NCBI GenBank assembly: GCA_938016505.1
Contig: CALLWN010000103.1
Span: 1 to 5,019, forward strand
From: an uncultured Sphingomonadaceae bacterium
GTDB taxonomy: Bacteria; Pseudomonadota; Alphaproteobacteria; Sphingomonadales; Sphingomonadaceae
Reading direction: 5' to 3'
Length of the DNA: 5,019 nucleotides
Shown piece by piece: positions 4,282 to 5,019 of the stretch (the stretch's first letter is position 1; every line of letters begins with the position of its first letter). The notes beneath the pieces are model-generated. The model searched no databases. It worked only from the letters and a program-made list of their open reading frames with translations, and had not been told where the DNA came from. Position numbers and translations under genes: made by a program.

Positions 4282-5019
4282 GCTGCGATCCTTCCGAGCC
4301 GGGCGAGCACGGCCTCGGCCTCGGCCACCGTCCGCTCGACGATCTCGCGGCAGGGCAGGATCTCGTGGACTCCGCCGCCGCCCTGGCCTGCTGCGAAGCA
4401 CTGGGTCTCGGGATCGAGATTCTCGGTGACCCCGGCGATCGGGCCGAGGCGGTTTTCCTGGGCGGATTCCATCGCCTGGAGCGGAAAGGGCTTGGCGGGC
4501 TCCTTCTCGAACCGCTCGGTGGTGCGGTTGCGGATGGCGCGCAGGGTCTTGCCGGTGAAGCCGCGCGAGATGACCGTGTCGGCCTCGGTCATCTTCACGA
4601 TCGCCTCCTTGTAGGCCGCTCCGGCGTGGGCCTCGGTGCTGGCGATGAAGCGGGTGCCCATCCACACGCCGACGCAGCCGAGCGCGAGGGCTGCGGCAAG
4701 GCCGCGGCCGTCGTAGAGGCCGCCGGCGGCCACCACCGGGATCTTCACCGCATCGACCACCTGCGGCCAGAGCGCGACCGAGGCGACCGTGCCGGTGTGG
4801 CCGCCGCCCTCGGTCCCTTGCGCGATGACGAGATCGCAGCCGGCTTGCTCGGCCTTGACGGCGTGCTCGACCTTGCCGACCATCGCTGCCACCAGGATCC
4901 CCGCATCCTTCAGCTGCTTCACAATCGGGTACGGCACGCCGAGCCCGGCGATGAAGGCCCTGGCGCCGTTGGCGATGATGATCTCGACAGCGGCAGTCAG
5001 GCTTTCGGGCTGGGCGGCG
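4278..5019 (-). CDS. Nitronate monooxygenase / FabK-like FMN protein, N-terminus beyond the window
   Basis: TIM-barrel FMN enzyme of the nitronate monooxygenase (old 2-nitropropane dioxygenase) family, which also contains enoyl-ACP reductase FabK. The frame is open to the right edge: 246 residues are visible. The GTG at 4937 is internal, because family sequence (PESLTAAVEIIIANGARAFI) continues upstream of it. Roughly 80-130 N-terminal residues should lie outside. Visible landmarks, numbered from the edge, are VPYPIVKQLKDAGI (28-41), the flavin and catalytic segment QGTEGGGHTG with His74, the phosphate-binding loop AAGGLYDGRG (97-106), and GVWMGTRFIAS. The C-terminus overlaps the SDR start by 4 bases, so the two are co-translated. 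True nitronate oxidation, FabK-type reduction, or an IpdC-like role in steroid or acyl-CoA breakdown cannot be told apart here. Confidence 0.9.
   Translation of the reverse strand, partial: AAQPESLTAAVEIIIANGARAFIAGLGVPYPIVKQLKDAGILVAAMVGKVEHAVKAEQAGCDLVIAQGTEGGGHTGTVASVALWPQVVDAVKIPVVAAGGLYDGRGLAAALALGCVGVWMGTRFIASTEAHAGAAYKEAIVKMTEADTVISRGFTGKTLRAIRNRTTERFEKEPAKPFPLQAMESAQENRLGPIAGVTENLDPETQCFAAGQGGGGVHEILPCREIVERTVAEAEAVLARLGRIAA
4289..4295 (-). promoter_or_regulatory. Ribosome binding site fixing the SDR start
   Basis: On the minus strand GGAAGGA (4295 down to 4289) lies 7 bases before the ATG at 4281, inside the end of the upstream gene. It settles the start, which the Rossmann motif position also requires. 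Confidence 0.75.

Noticed and set aside
3829..4614. Long open frame on the plus strand opposite the SDR and flavoprotein (261 codons)
   Set aside because: It is antisense to two coding sequences with clear catalytic motifs and shows no domain of its own.
4282..4665. In-frame 128-codon extension upstream of the SDR ATG
   Set aside because: The extension is a shifted reading of the flavoprotein gene, rich in Arg, Pro and Gly. The ATG at 4281 has a good ribosome site and the Rossmann strand follows immediately.
4937..4939. GTG at 4937 as the start of the flavoprotein
   Set aside because: The same frame continues to the window edge with family-like sequence (IIIANGARAFIAGLG), so the GTG is an internal valine codon.

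Overview
This 5,019-base window is GC-rich (roughly two thirds G+C by eye) and almost fully coding. It most likely comes from an alphaproteobacterium. The evidence is a DUF2794 protein (a family I know only from Alphaproteobacteria), a short EpsC-type serine acetyltransferase of the kind I associate with sphingomonads and relatives, and strong GC bias at third codon positions. No tRNA, rRNA, CRISPR array or mobile element is visible.

Left part (1-2296): an OxyR-type LysR regulator on the minus strand (67-981) diverges from ahpC (1130-1672) and ahpD (1778-2296) on the plus strand. The roughly 148-base divergent region holds a four-part, 11-base-periodic element at 994-1030 that resembles an OxyR operator. 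It lies next to the oxyR start and just upstream of a possible ahpC promoter. AhpC is of the mycobacterial CxC type and its usual thiol reductant AhpD follows it, so this is a peroxide-defence unit of the oxyR / ahpC-ahpD kind, without AhpF. Two strong inverted repeats fill the ahpC-ahpD gap and could make the two genes unequally expressed.

Middle part (2297-3502): after about 208 bases that carry two adjacent 12-base tandem duplications comes a serine O-acetyltransferase gene (cysE/epsC type, 2505-3176). A small DUF2794 gene (3173-3502) follows with a GTGA stop/start overlap. Serine acetyltransferase makes O-acetylserine for cysteine synthesis, so its place behind ahpCD may link thiol supply to peroxide defence. 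This is inference.

Right part (3499-5019): a minus-strand operon with a nitronate monooxygenase/FabK-like FMN protein (cut off by the right edge) and a short-chain dehydrogenase (3499-4281), joined by an ATGA overlap. The short-chain dehydrogenase meets the DUF2794 gene tail to tail, and the two stop codons lie in the same CTAG tetranucleotide. The substrate of this operon cannot be read from the window. Acyl-CoA or ring-degradation chemistry is a plausible guess.

No clearly undescribed system is visible. The points most worth checking are the OxyR operator candidate, the double hairpin between ahpC and ahpD, the repeat-bearing cysE leader, and the tight coupling of DUF2794 to cysE.
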